This document shows positions 33,836-44,605 of a stretch of DNA of 64,000 nt, in pieces. The stretch spans positions 20,598 to 84,597 of the forward strand of contig JAFJTR010000112.1 of assembly GCA_022559985.1 (NCBI GenBank). Reading direction: 5' to 3'. Both the position numbers and the translations under genes were made by a program. Every line of letters begins with the position of its first letter. Position 1 is the first letter of the stretch. The DNA comes from Parastagonospora avenae f. sp. tritici 18332-5. Its lineage: Eukaryota; Ascomycota; Dothideomycetes; Pleosporales; Phaeosphaeriaceae. The notes beneath the pieces are model-generated. The model ran no database searches. It had not been told where the DNA came from and saw nothing but the letters and a program-made list of their open reading frames with translations.

Positions 33836-34645
33836 AAGACAGATTCAATCTCAACCTCGAAATGAGCTGAAGTGAAAGAGACTCTGTGTCAGGCAAGAGC
33901 ACCAGAGAGCCACATGAAGTCACGATGTTTCAGCGCCAAGCAATTTGCGCTCTATGTCAGGTGTGCAAGGACGTAGAGGACGTGATGGAGGCAGAAGGTT
34001 GTTGTATTGAGAGATCTACAGTAAGCGATTATGATTTTATACACAACCAAGATGAGTAATCAGGTGACTAAACAGTCACATGAGAGATGCAGGTCACAGT
34101 ATACCATGTGAACCGAGGAGCCAGGCAGACACTTCTTGTTTGTGCCGCAAGGGGTCACGCTAGTCGTAATAGTGGCCGCGTAATGAGCTGCGGCGGGACC
34201 GAATAATATTACCACCCCACGAGAATGAGTTTGCGAGGCCATCCGCAATAAGTGCTTGGACAAGCTTTTGTAGCTCATAGCATTGACGCTTGCACACAAA
34301 TTGATCGAGTTCAGCTTAGGCCGCTTCTAATTATTTTGTAAATGCGATCGTAAAGCTGGGAACACGCATCAATAGATACTTGTATCTGCCTAAAACATCG
34401 CGAGAGTTCAGCTGATGTTGAAGACAGGATCTCCGACTACTCAAAGATGCTGAGCCGTACTTGTGTGCGGAGAATGAGGTTAATCTTTTGATTTGACACG
34501 TGAGCACATCGGCAGGAGCAAGCGCCGACTGTGTGCACGGAGCACAAGGGGATTCCTCTCCCTTGCGGCCCGTGCGCTGAAGACGCGTTTGTTATTCAAC
34601 TTACGTTGTTAGTTGTGAGACTGAAATCATATCTCCTGTCTCGCG
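33836..34645 (+). promoter_or_regulatory. Divergent promoter region between DUF3723 and JmjC-SET genes
   Basis: About 810 bp separates the two divergent start codons. I see no convincing gene inside it. Any regulatory site is inferred from position only. Confidence 0.4.
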
Positions 34646-37468
34646 ATGACACGCCGCCATCCTACAGAAAGCGTCTCCATCAGCTCGATGATCAGCGACA
34701 CGAAGGAGCTTCTTCGGCAACTTGAGGAAGTCGAATCGGTAATAACCCACCACGAACGCGCTCAGGGCGGAGCCAAGCAAAGAGCAGCTGCAAAGCAATC
34801 GATCGATAAAACGAAATTTGTAGCAATTTTCAGGGAAATTTCTCAAAAAGCGCAAGCATACATTGCCAGATTCGAAAAGCAGGAGACACACAACGACGAG
34901 TCACACCACGAGACACACGACGAAACAGACGACGAAACACATGAGGAGCCACATGAGGAGCCATATGAGGAGCCACATGAGGAGCTACATGAGGAGCCAA
35001 ATGAAGACATACACGAGGATATACACAACGGGCCACGCAAGCAAAGAAGTTCAGTACGACATCGAGCATTGTCGGAATGCGGCACAAGGGCTTTGGATCT
35101 TCGTCTTCCATGCCAGCTTTCACAGCTCGGAAGAAACATGGTCAGCACCATCCAGGAAGCGCGAGATAAACTACTTCTCCAAGATGTCAACGAGCGCGGA
35201 TATCTCATATTGGAGGTGCAGGAGACCTGGGATGCGTCAGAACTTACCAAGCTCCTACACACTGCAAAAGCACCTGGTCGTGACGAGATCAAAGGTTTCA
35301 AACTCGCTCGAGGAACCTCCGACTGCCTACATGCGCAAGTGGCCAGAAATATCTCGCTCAGCCTACAGGATATTAAAGGATTCAGCGAAGCACGTGCATC
35401 TATTCAGCCGAAGATGGAGTTTGAGGAGTGGATAGCAGGACCACCTGAGTGCGTTCAATATCTTATCTGCGAACCATTGGCTAATCATGCAGTCAATCGT
35501 CTGCTAGATGCTGGCTCACAATGCAATCGTCGGCCTGAAATTCCCGGTGTCAATCGTCCCTACTGGTATGTTAGTGGGGGGCCCAATACGCCAGCGACAC
35601 TGCATATAGAGGACGGCAATACAGGATCAGCAAACTTGCTATTGGCAGGTGCCGAAAAACACTGGATCATTGTTCCTCGCAGCAGTGCTGATAAGCTCGA
35701 GTCCTGCATAAGAGAGCAGTATCCAGCCTCAAAATTGTGTTCGCAATTTTTGCGACACCACGATGTCATTGTAGGACCTCGCTGGCTCGAGGCAAGGGGT
35801 ATCCACTATGAGATTGTATGCCAGAAACCGGGAGATCTCTTAGTTACCCTGCCAGGACGCATTTATCATGAGGTCCGGAATACTGGGAGGAATTTCGCCA
35901 TGGCTATCAATTACGAGTTCCCAGATGCTCCTGACGAGCCAGCCGGCTACGTTTGGTGTGAGAATGGAGAAGGAAAATGTGGCCAAGGTGTGCTTACTCG
36001 TGCAAGCTTCATGCCTACTACCTCAGACCGAGCCTTTGATACTGAGAATGAAACGCCTGAGGATGAAATGCCTCATCTGATAAAGAAGCGGATGCATCCA
36101 GGAGTGGAATCTGCGAGTAAAAGACTCAGAACTATGGCCCCGCTCCGTCGTCGGAGGACCACAAGACCTGTTCAACGCATCCTGCGACTGTCGCGCGTAC
36201 CAACACCAATTTCGACACTTGCACCAGTCCCAAATAGTCTACCGCATGTCATACTTAGCGCCATACTTAGCAAAGCAAGTCTGTGCAACTGCGCAAGACT
36301 AGTCGCAATGTGGAGGTTGCAATCGACCCGAATTGAGCTTGCTCCTGAGTCAGAAGACAAGATTTCGAGGCTTGCTGCGTTGGACAAAAGAGTTTGTCTT
36401 GCCCAGAGTCGCAACTGGCTGTATACCCTCATGTCTAGACTGGCGCAATTTGATATGGCTTCTGCCCTGGACTCTAATCGGCAGGGCGCGATCCGTCTCG
36501 ACGGTACGGTATATGACAAAGTCCTTAAAGAGCAGGGGCTCAACGATGTCACTAAAAAAGACCGGGATAAATTGAAGGAGCGTGTGAAGAAGGCAAGGAA
36601 ATTTTTCCAAATTTGCCAAGAGTTCGATCGCGGGCTTCTTTGTCTGCTGCCGTTTATGGAAATATCGGAAAACCAACTTTCCAATATGACTACCGCTGAA
36701 ATCGAGGAATTTCACGTTCTGGCAGCCGAGAAGAAACTGGACATAGCTGGTCGATGTAAAATCGGGATATCGATCCAAGACATGTTCACGAGGGATGTCG
36801 AATTCGCTTTCGAGAAAGAGGACCTTACCGCTTTCGAACGCCTCTCCGAACGTGAGATGGTCGCCCTCCTACAGCCTGTCGCTTATCCAAAGGTCAACTC
36901 ATATACGCCTGACAGTGCTTGGCCAAAGCCACCGTCCTGGCCGTGGGAGTGGCCCATGGATCCCACATGGGCACCCCTTGCTGCTTGCGAGATTTGCAGC
37001 TTGGAAGGCTGCATCTGCCTTTCCGATTTAGCCCAGGACCGCCATCGCATTGTCGATTACGGTCCAAAAGGACGCGGAATACAAGCTCGAGGAGCCTTGA
37101 GTGGTGGCTTGGCTTTCAGTGAAGGCGAGTATATCCAGGAGTTGGTCGGTGAGGTCAAACCGCTAGAGTGGTCCGATCATCGGTACAGATCTGTCGACTT
37201 TAAGAGGCCAGACATAGGCATGACTTGTCGACTGTACTGCAAGGAAGAGAGCAATTGGGCTAGGCTGGTGAATCATGCTTGCGATCCATGTGCGGAACTC
37301 ATTGTGAAAGTCACGCGGGGCAGGGCAAGAATGATGCTCCGAGCACGACGAGATATATGGGATGGTACGGAGATCACGGTGGATTACGGGGAAGCATTTT
37401 CTGCTGATGAGGGATGTTTGTGCGCAACATGCAGCAAGAGTGCTGTCCTGACAAAGGACAAGGGCTGA
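34646..37468 (+). CDS. JmjC-SET fusion protein (940 aa)
   Basis: A single 940-codon exon. N-terminus: a helical region then an acidic His-Glu-Glu-Pro tandem (about residues 88-130). JmjC: LHIEDG gives H320 and E322, and IYHEVRNTG gives H408, the HxE...H iron triad with normal spacing; AEKHWIIV is typical of the fold. SET: GRGIQARGAL (810-818), NWARLVNHACDP (870-881), GTEITVDYG (907-915). CxxC...CxC (781-791) precedes the SET domain and CLCATC (924-929) resembles a post-SET zinc site. Family knowledge: JmjC proteins are Fe(II)/2-oxoglutarate dioxygenases and SET proteins transfer methyl groups to lysine. The fusion would put both in one chain; targets are unknown. I know of no common gene with this order. 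Confidence 0.85.
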   Translation: MTRRHPTESVSISSMISDTKELLRQLEEVESVITHHERAQGGAKQRAAAKQSIDKTKFVAIFREISQKAQAYIARFEKQETHNDESHHETHDETDDETHEEPHEEPYEEPHEELHEEPNEDIHEDIHNGPRKQRSSVRHRALSECGTRALDLRLPCQLSQLGRNMVSTIQEARDKLLLQDVNERGYLILEVQETWDASELTKLLHTAKAPGRDEIKGFKLARGTSDCLHAQVARNISLSLQDIKGFSEARASIQPKMEFEEWIAGPPECVQYLICEPLANHAVNRLLDAGSQCNRRPEIPGVNRPYWYVSGGPNTPATLHIEDGNTGSANLLLAGAEKHWIIVPRSSADKLESCIREQYPASKLCSQFLRHHDVIVGPRWLEARGIHYEIVCQKPGDLLVTLPGRIYHEVRNTGRNFAMAINYEFPDAPDEPAGYVWCENGEGKCGQGVLTRASFMPTTSDRAFDTENETPEDEMPHLIKKRMHPGVESASKRLRTMAPLRRRRTTRPVQRILRLSRVPTPISTLAPVPNSLPHVILSAILSKASLCNCARLVAMWRLQSTRIELAPESEDKISRLAALDKRVCLAQSRNWLYTLMSRLAQFDMASALDSNRQGAIRLDGTVYDKVLKEQGLNDVTKKDRDKLKERVKKARKFFQICQEFDRGLLCLLPFMEISENQLSNMTTAEIEEFHVLAAEKKLDIAGRCKIGISIQDMFTRDVEFAFEKEDLTAFERLSEREMVALLQPVAYPKVNSYTPDSAWPKPPSWPWEWPMDPTWAPLAACEICSLEGCICLSDLAQDRHRIVDYGPKGRGIQARGALSGGLAFSEGEYIQELVGEVKPLEWSDHRYRSVDFKRPDIGMTCRLYCKEESNWARLVNHACDPCAELIVKVTRGRARMMLRARRDIWDGTEITVDYGEAFSADEGCLCATCSKSAVLTKDKG
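34905..35030 (+). repeat. 12-bp coding repeat, HEEP-type tetrapeptide
   Basis: Repeated units such as CATGAGGAGCCA, TATGAGGAGCCA and CATGAGGAGCTA encode tandem xEEP/xEEL/xEDI tetrapeptides in the JmjC-SET protein. Copies at the left edge (GACGAAACAGAC) are more diverged. Confidence 0.8.
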
Positions 37469-38446
37469 AGCGATGGCTGTGCTCAGAAGTCAATGGCCAG
37501 TTGGACACGGCATCTTCCCTATACATATTCCAAAGCAGCTTATCAATTCAACACCATTCTTGAGGACAAGGCTAGAAATGCTCAGTTCTCCAGCACGAAA
37601 AGACTAAGCGTATACTATGCAATGCGATGCGGTGGGAGTTGCCGTGCTGCTCGAAACAGTCATGTTTCTGGCAAGTCGAAGACGTAATTCCATTGTTGCA
37701 CATGCAATTAGCTGCCTATCTCTTTCAAAGTATCCGGTACTCCTCCTATACTGGGATGCCACGCTGGACCCACCAACGAGTTGTCGCAGTCACCATCGCT
37801 GGACGGTCAGGCTACAAATGCCGATCTGAGAAAAGGATGAACATGCCTGTAGAACATGCACCACAGACTTAGCTCGATTCCAATGGAAGCAACGTCGTTC
37901 AGACGATCGGTAAAGACACATCGATTTGAAGATGTGATTGGTGCTCTACAGTCTCTCCAAGCTGTGTTTAAACAGAAGTGAAGCTTGAATAGGCTGTCAG
38001 TCATAGGCACGATCATCTAGTGCTTTACTATCGTACCTCTGATGCACAACCTGCCTGCTTAACCGGATTGTGTTGGAGCGACAGAGTTAATACGCGAAAG
38101 CGTTGCCTAAGAGTGCGCTTTGGATAAACAAATCCTGGCATCGCATGTTGATCTTTGACAAGTCTAGTTTCAAGCCTGTAGACACAGGAAGAATGAGCTT
38201 AGCACTAAACATGTAAAGCTCCAGCTCTTTGCTGCTGTGCTTTATTAGGATGGTCTCATCTGAGCGGCATCACTGTAACCCTAGGCTACCAAAAATAATT
38301 AAACAAGCGATCTCGACCTAAGCGCAATTGTTATGGCCACGCATTTCCGCCGCATCAGTATAAAATGATAAACCTATTTAACTATACTGTTCCCCAGTAT
38401 TATCATAGGAACGTCACCTGTGTTATCCATTCTTTCTCCGCTCCGC
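37469..38446 (+). other. Intergenic, no gene seen
   Basis: About 1 kb after the JmjC-SET gene. Only short frames of random character; no clear repeat. Confidence 0.4.
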
Positions 38447-38623
38447 ATGGCACCTCGAAGCAGTAGCTCCATAAACTTCGTTGTAATGATACTGGTGTGC
38501 GTTATCATAGCAATCTTATTACTGCTTTATCTGCTACATTGGTGTCACCGGAAGCGTAAACTGCTTCAGAGGGATGTCACAGACGATCACAATAACAGTT
38601 CACGGCCAGTAGCAGAAGACTAG
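38447..38623 (+). CDS. Small single-pass membrane protein, 58 aa, hypothetical
   Basis: ATG 38447 starts MAPRSSSSINFVVMIL, followed by a hydrophobic segment of about 25 residues (VCVIIAILLLLYLLHW), a basic stop-transfer patch (CHRKRKLL) and an acidic tail. The shape suits a short tail-in membrane protein. It ends at the edge of the Tc1/mariner relic, so it could also be chance. Confidence 0.35.
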   Translation: MAPRSSSSINFVVMILVCVIIAILLLLYLLHWCHRKRKLLQRDVTDDHNNSSRPVAED

Positions 38624-39220
38624 TAGTTCAATGCGAGATGTCTAGTGCGATAGATGATGTATTCCGGGAGGTGTACGCAGCTCAAACCCTTGAAATTTGG
38701 CACGCAGCAGCTTTGGAGATACTTCTCCTCAGGCTTACGCGTGGCGAACAACCGTCCTCCGCAACATATGAAAGACGACGCCTCATCGATCCAAATCATT
38801 CGATTCCAGATGTCCTGTGTCAAATCACCAGCAATCTGTATCCGAAACAGACGTTGTTCAATGTGTTTTAGTGCGAAAAGGGGCTTTTCTGCTGCAACCC
38901 GTCGATAATAGCTCTCCTTGTTAATTAGATGCCTTTATAAGTGTACGCTGGTCGACATGTATCCTGAGGTTGTGGGCAACCTCATTCAGTTGCTTGAGCC
39001 GTTGCTTGCAAGAGGCTGTAGCATGAGAGATAAGACGGTAGCGTAGAGGAGTATTTAAGAGAGGCAGACGGCCACGAGGTCTTTTAGGCGTAATTTGGTC
39101 ACAAGCACCATTAAGGTATCTTAACGTAGGAGCCATCTTTGCATCCTGAAACACTTTGTAAAGTCCATCCCGCATCAACGAGAAACCCTTCTCACCGAGA
39201 CAAGATTCAGACTTCAACAT
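38620..39220 (-). pseudogene. Tc1/mariner-type transposase relic
   Basis: The minus strand reads RLISHATASCKQRLKQLNEV and HVDQRTLIKAS, HTH-like. After a frameshift near 38937 it reads KESYYRRVAAEKPLF, then IWNRMIWIDEASSFI and GGRLFATRKPEEKYL with CCVPNFKGLSC. IWIDEAS and the RKPEEKY block match the region around the first catalytic Asp of fungal Tc1/mariner DDE transposases. The second Asp and the final Asp/Glu are absent, so it is a truncated, frame-shifted remnant. It extends outward from the left arm of the second NLR locus. Confidence 0.65.
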
Positions 39221-39705
39221 TTATTTTATTACTGCACAACCTTATATGAATTGAGAACATATGCTATAACACATTAGAGCTTGCTCTACGAGCCACCAAC
39301 CTGCTACAGCAAAATTACACAAATTTAGTTGTGCTGTTGGTCATTTCGCGTGCGGCGTCTAAGGACATCTTCTCTTCAAACCCCTGCTTTGCCACTACCA
39401 CCTGCTTATCTGCCAGTCTCGGTGCGCTAGGACGGTAGATCAGTCAATTGCGCACCCTGCTGTAAGCTTGCAGGGTGATAAGCCTTGTGTGCACGCGTCC
39501 CGGCAATTTCTCCGAATAGAGGTATCTGCGCCAAGCGCAACGAGCTGTACTAGAACTCTTAGCGAGCTTACGTGGCGCTGACATAATTGAAGATAAAGTG
39601 TATCGTATGCTACGTTATGTCTAGTCGGCTGGGCGTGTGGCGCTTGCTGACGCTCACTGTCATAAGGCTGATGGTTGCTTTTGCTTGCTTTAAGCAACTA
39701 GCGCG
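39165..39705 (+). repeat. Left inverted arm flanking the second NLR locus
   Basis: Inverted match to 45165-45705. Anchors: GTCTGAATCT and GGTTTCTCG near the outer edge, AAGATGTC with AGACGCCGCACG, CGGAGAAATTGCC, and GCCTTATG near the inner edge. The outer edge begins within the transposase relic. Both arms carry a similar reading frame fragment (AKQGFEEKMSLDAARE on the left arm), so the source was probably coding. Confidence 0.75.
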
Positions 39706-39904
39706 CACGTGTGCCGGGGCAATAGTAGGCTATAGTAGCACAGATGCTCCTAGAAGATTATCAAAGATAAGCACGAGCGGACTAGGCCTATATTGCTATT
39801 ATGATGATTAAATCACCTCGATTGCCGTGCAGGCAAAAGACACTCACGTCCCTTAATGCCCTTTGCCATAAGGTAGCCTTTTCTTCAACCACAACCAAGG
39901 TCTT

Positions 39905-40881
39905 TCAATATCTTGTCACATCCAACAGAGCACTCCTTGACTTCCATTTCTGTCTTAGGGTGTACACCCACTCATCTAGGAACATCCACAGCCAAAGCAC
40001 CGCAAAGCAAAGGGCGATAACAGCGGTCGCTAGGATGCTAATTGCGCTGAACTAGCGAGATGCATGCCAATTGGGAATCTAGTGCACAGCCAGCGACTGA
40101 TCAGCTGCAAGTGCAACCTGCATGGAGTTGAGAATAGTAGATACCACAGCAAACACGAACAGCACAGGCCCGTATAGTCGCGCGAAATAGTCGCCATACT
40201 GTCCATGCACACCTGCTCAAAGCGGAATTTGCGCAGGAGGAATGGGGCATAGAAGTTGAGTCGCGTTAGCCTTAGCTCTCCGAAGCAGTACCGCCTTAAT
40301 ACAGCTAAGTCCTGAATGTCGTTGAGGTCTAAGGTGAAATGGCAGAAAGATGCCCAGTCCACGTCCTTAGGGATAAGGCGAAGGCTGTCCTGCTGAGCAA
40401 GATAAAAGTCGGATTCGTGCCAGATCAAGTAGCGATACGTCTGAAGGAAGCCAGCTGCGGCCGCGCGAAGATCGCTTTTTTCATTGTTCAGCGACTCTGG
40501 CCGTCGCTCTAGGTAGGCCTCCCAGAAACCGTATGATAGAAGATAACGTGGAACAGGCTTGAAGAATATGCGATTATGTATCCACACAAGATGCAGGCGG
40601 GCTTCTTCTGTAATAATAATCTCGCGACCTTTGACGCATTGGCGGTGTAGAGGGTTGATATTCGCGCTGGATGGAGTCGTCATAATCCACAGACGCAGTG
40701 CTATTCTGCCGAGATCTTCTGACCACAGGTCGTCACGAAGGATTTTTTTTATCTGACTGAGGTTTTTGAGCAGGATAGAAGGCTGGCCGGGCAATATTTC
40801 GCTCTGCGCTGCGCTGGGCTCAGGCACCAGATTGTGCACAAGCTGATTTGCTTCAGAAAAGGGTGGCATAGCTGTTTTCAA
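39905..40881 (-). pseudogene. Decayed membrane-protein gene next to NLR2
   Basis: From ATG 40881 (MKTAMPPFSEANQLVHNL) the frame is intact through SILLKNLSQIKKILRDD, NPLHRQCVKGREIII, RYCFGELRLTRLNFYAPF. At a CACAC on the + strand (40208-40212) a two-base insertion shifts the frame. The shifted frame continues as HGQYGDYFARLYGPVLFVFA and further hydrophobic sequence. TAG codons near 40078 and 40058 interrupt it before another membrane segment and KWKSRSALLDVTRY (stop 39905). One of these (in R*FSAIS) fits TGG to TAG. The family resembles fungal proteins with two C-terminal helices, but I cannot name it. It is divergent from the NLR2 start, about 320 bp away. Confidence 0.55.
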
Positions 40882-41023
40882 AGAAGATATAGAAAGGTCT
40901 GGCCCGTAGCTGCAACTCCTTCAGTTGATTTGAAGAGAGCAGCGTTGGGCCATAGAGGACGGCTACACGAATTTAGCCTCACCTTGCACCAGCAGACGCA
41001 GGTGGCAGTCAGCCTGGCGCCGT

Positions 41024-41082
41024 AGCCTGGTCTCTCAGCCCGGTCTCTCAGCCTGGTCTCTCAGCCTGGTCGCTTCAGCCTG
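41024..41082 (+). repeat. 13-bp tandem repeat
   Basis: About four copies of AGCCTGGTCTCTC, the last one slightly longer, in the short gap between the decayed membrane gene and NLR2. Possibly part of the NLR2 promoter. Confidence 0.85.
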
Positions 41083-41199
41083 AATGCTCCTCGCACCTCT
41101 TCTTCTCCGTTTCGCTCTCACTCTCCGCTCTTTCCTCTTCCATCCCATCAAATCGTACCTGTTAAAAGCCCAAGCAGACGCTGCTTGCTGACAAACGTA

Positions 41200-44100
41200 A
41201 TGGTAGGTCGCGCGCGGACCGAGGCGTGCCAAGGCTGACACGAAACCAGGTCCGGTCCGTTACTAACGACGACATTGGCCTGAAGGTGCTCCGCGAGGCA
41301 CCGGTGGAAGCAGAAGAAAGCATCGAGTATGTTCACCTGCAATACTGGCTAGCTCAAACTGACACTAGGCCATCTAGCATCGTCGCGATCCACGGCCTCG
41401 GCGCCCATCCCGATGACAGCTGGTGCGCGAAGGTAGATACCAAAGAAGGCACTAAGGGAAGCCCGCGATGGGTCAACTGGCTGGAGGAGGAAAGCATGCT
41501 GTCAGCGATGGCGCCAAATGCGCGCATCATGCGATATGGATACAAGTCGCAGTGGTTCGGCAAGGAGATGACGCAGCAGAACGTGTCAACAGTGGCAGAT
41601 CGGTTACTAAGGGCCCTGAAGCGAACAAGAAAGGTGCAAACTGTTTTTGTTAGGTATTGGATATCTGCTAAGTTAATTAGGATATTCCGTTTCGCCCACT
41701 GCTCTTCATAGCGCACTGCTTTGGTGGGCTGGTCGTGCTTAAGGTGAAATGGTATACTTGAAAGTAGGCGTGTTAGTAGCTAATATATTTCTAGGCACTG
41801 CTAGAAGCTAATCAATACCAGACAGACTGGCCTGGGATATTCTTATCGACCACCGGTCTGATCTTCTTTGGCACACCATTTCGAGGCGCCGAAGGTATGA
41901 ACCAGATGGAGATGCTAGATGCGGCGCGCCGTGATTACCAAGAGGATCAGGTCTTACCTACCGCTCTTGAGGTGCTGCAGCCAGGGAATATATACCTAAA
42001 GGATGTGGTCGACAACTACTTGAAAAGGACGCGGGGCCAGATAAACAAGACACAGATTGCATGCTTCTACGAGCAGGATGTAAGCAATGTCGGGGAAATT
42101 ATAGGAAAGCAGGACCGGATGGTATGTCTACGCAAGTGCTGTATAAGGTATTGAGCTAACTGCATGCACAGCGATTTGTAGTCAGTGAGAGCTTTGGCTG
42201 CCTTGATGTGTCAGACACAACGAGCAAGTACCCGCTCTCTCGTACCCACTTCAACATGAACAAGTTTGCAAGCGCATTGGAGGAGGACTTTGAGACAGTG
42301 GCCGACGTGGTGAAAGATATGGCTCAAGCTTCTCCAACCCTGCTGTTAGCTCGCTCTCAATGTAAATACACATCTTAGAGAAGATCTAGACAGACGAAGA
42401 TTGACTGTTTGGCAGATCACGGCAAGCACAAGATCGAGCTCAGTCTCCAAGGCGTGCCAGTAGTGAACCAGTTTGTGAATCGGCCAACGGAGATGGCAGC
42501 GGTTGAGCAGCTCCTTTTTGAAACTTCGCCCGCAACCTCACCTATAACAAGGCGTCAGCGGAAGGTTGTTGTCGTCCACGGCCTTGGCGGCATTGGCAAG
42601 ACGCAGCTGATAGTGGAGTTTGCGCGAAAGCACCAGCACCAGTTCAGTGCCGTGTTCTGGCTGGACGGGTCGTCCGAGGCTAGTCTGAAGCAGTCGTTTG
42701 TCGCCATGGAGCAGAGACTCCCGCGCAGTGAACTGACGGCCGAAGGTGCAGCGCAGCTCAGCAATGCGACTGTTGAAGCTGATGTGGCGGTGCGCGAGTG
42801 TCAGCGGTGGCTGTCTATCCAGTCGAACCCGCACTGGCTCTTGCTTATCGATAACGTAGATCGCAACCACCGCGACCAAGACGACTCACAGGCATACAAC
42901 GTGCAGGCATATTTTCCACATGCAGACCATGGGTCGATCCTTGTCACGAGTCGACTGGCTAGTCTCCAGCGGCTGGGCGTTGGAGTCAAAGTGGGAACGG
43001 TGGGAGCCGAGCAAGCACGTGCTATCCTAGAGAACAACGCTGGCAGGGTAGTTGACGGTAAGTGGATGTTTATACTCGTAAGGAAGAAATGCTGTCGCTA
43101 ATGCAGGCTGAGCAGAAGCTGACGTAGTGCTTGAGCTCCTCCACGGGCTTCCGCTCGCCCTTACGCAGGCTGGGTCGTACATGCGCGAGACGAACGCGTC
43201 CGCATCTACGTATGCGGAGCACTACAGCCAAACATGGGAGCGGCTGATGAAGAGCGAAGCACGCTTTCCATTAGAGGAGTATGGCGACCGAAGCGTTTTA
43301 ACGACGTGGACTATATCGTACGGGCAGGTGCAGCGGCAGAGCAAGGAGGCTGCTTGGCTGTTGAAGCTATGGGGATTCCTCGACAGCGGGGAGGTGTGGT
43401 ACGAGCTGATCGCGGCAGGCTCAGGTCTGGCAGCACAGAGGGACGTCCCTGCGTGGCTGCTCGCGGTGGCAGAGGATGACCTAGCGTATAGCGAAGCAAT
43501 GGGCCTGCTGTCGCGCTACTCGCTCGCGGAGGGTATGGAAGGCACGGACAGTCACTCGATGCACGCGGTGCTGCATCGATGGTGCGGATACCTGGCAGAA
43601 GACAAAGAGCGGCAAGAGCTAGGTTACTTAGCAGCAAGGCTCGTAGCTTCGATTGTGCCTCTAAAGTCAGACGCGGAGTTCTTCAAGAAACGAAAGCGGC
43701 TAATAGCGCATGGTATCTGTGTCAGTATATGGATCGAAAAGGGCAGCGGGTCGAACAAAGAGAGGGTGATTAAGGCGTTGATAATGCCAGGCTATCTTCA
43801 CAGCCTTGGGTACTTGTTTGAGGACAACGAGAGGCAGCGAGCAGTGCAGATGTACCAGTGGGCGCTGCAAGGCTATAAGAAGGCATGGGGGCCAGAGCAC
43901 ACATCAACACTCTCCACAGTCAACAACTTGGGCCTTCTCTACAAGGACCTAGGCCGGCTTGACGAGGCGGAGAAGATGTATCAGCGGGCGCTGCAAGGCA
44001 AAGAGAAGGCATGGGGACCAGAGCACAGATCAACACTCGACACAGTCAACAACTTGGGCGCCCTCTACGCGGACCTAGGCCGGCTTAACGAGGCGGAGAA

Positions 44101-44605
44101 GATGTACCAGCGGGCGCTGCAAGGCTATAAGAAGGCATGGGGGCCAGAGCACACATCAACACTCAACACAGTCAACAACTTAGGTCTTCTCTATGCGGAC
44201 CTAGGCCGGCTTGACGAGGCAGAGAAGATGTACCAGCGCGCAATAGACGGGTACGCAAAAGCAATCAGTCCAAAAAATCTCATGACCTACGTCCCAGCGC
44301 TGAGGAACATGTGGGCATTCGCATCTCTGCGCAAAAGCCAAGGCCGTGTAGACGACGCTAGACACTGGTACTCGCAAGCTCTTGTAGGCTATGAGAAGAC
44401 GTTTGGGCCGGACTATGCCAATTGCGAGACTTTGCGCAATCAGCTTGCGTTGCTAGTAGGCAAAGAGGAAGGACAAAGCTGTTCTGCTAACACAATGCCG
44501 ATAGCTGCCTTAACAGAGAGCCACCCGTCTAGTGAGAATATTGCAGAGTCTATTGCATCTCTAACTATGCTAACCTGGTATCAGCACCGAATAGTGCGGA
44601 AGTAG
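41200..44605 (+). CDS. NOD-like receptor: alpha/beta-hydrolase - NB-ARC - TPR
   Basis: A seven-exon model joins in phase without stops: 41200-41202, 41250-41633, 41681-41743, 41795-42121, 42172-42361, 42416-43057 and 43116-44605; 1032 aa. The hydrolase-like N-terminus shows IHGLGAHPDDSW (about residue 48) and IAHCFGGLVV, where the usual nucleophile Ser is Cys142. The NB domain has P-loop GLGGIGKT (about 379), WLLLIDNVD, ILVTSR and GLPLALTQAG. Five TPR units follow, the first three nearly identical. The single-codon first exon (ATG) is a prediction; a GTG at 41226 is in frame but unlikely. Family knowledge: fungal NLRs with this N-terminus act in non-self recognition. The gene looks intact and sits between inverted arms. 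Confidence 0.85.
43855..44236 (+). repeat. Near-identical 126-bp TPR units
   Basis: Three consecutive 126-bp units encode GWALQGYKKAWGPEHT-type repeats ending NNLGLLYxDL. By eye about nine in ten bases agree between units, including silent positions. This suggests recent unequal exchange between units. The region is inside NLR2. Confidence 0.8.

Noticed and set aside
38638..38871. A plus-strand 77-aa gene
   Set aside because: It is antisense to the Tc1/mariner transposase remnant, whose protein matches are much better.
43311..43637. Antisense frame over NLR2
   Set aside because: Shadow of GC-rich NLR2 coding sequence; no domain.
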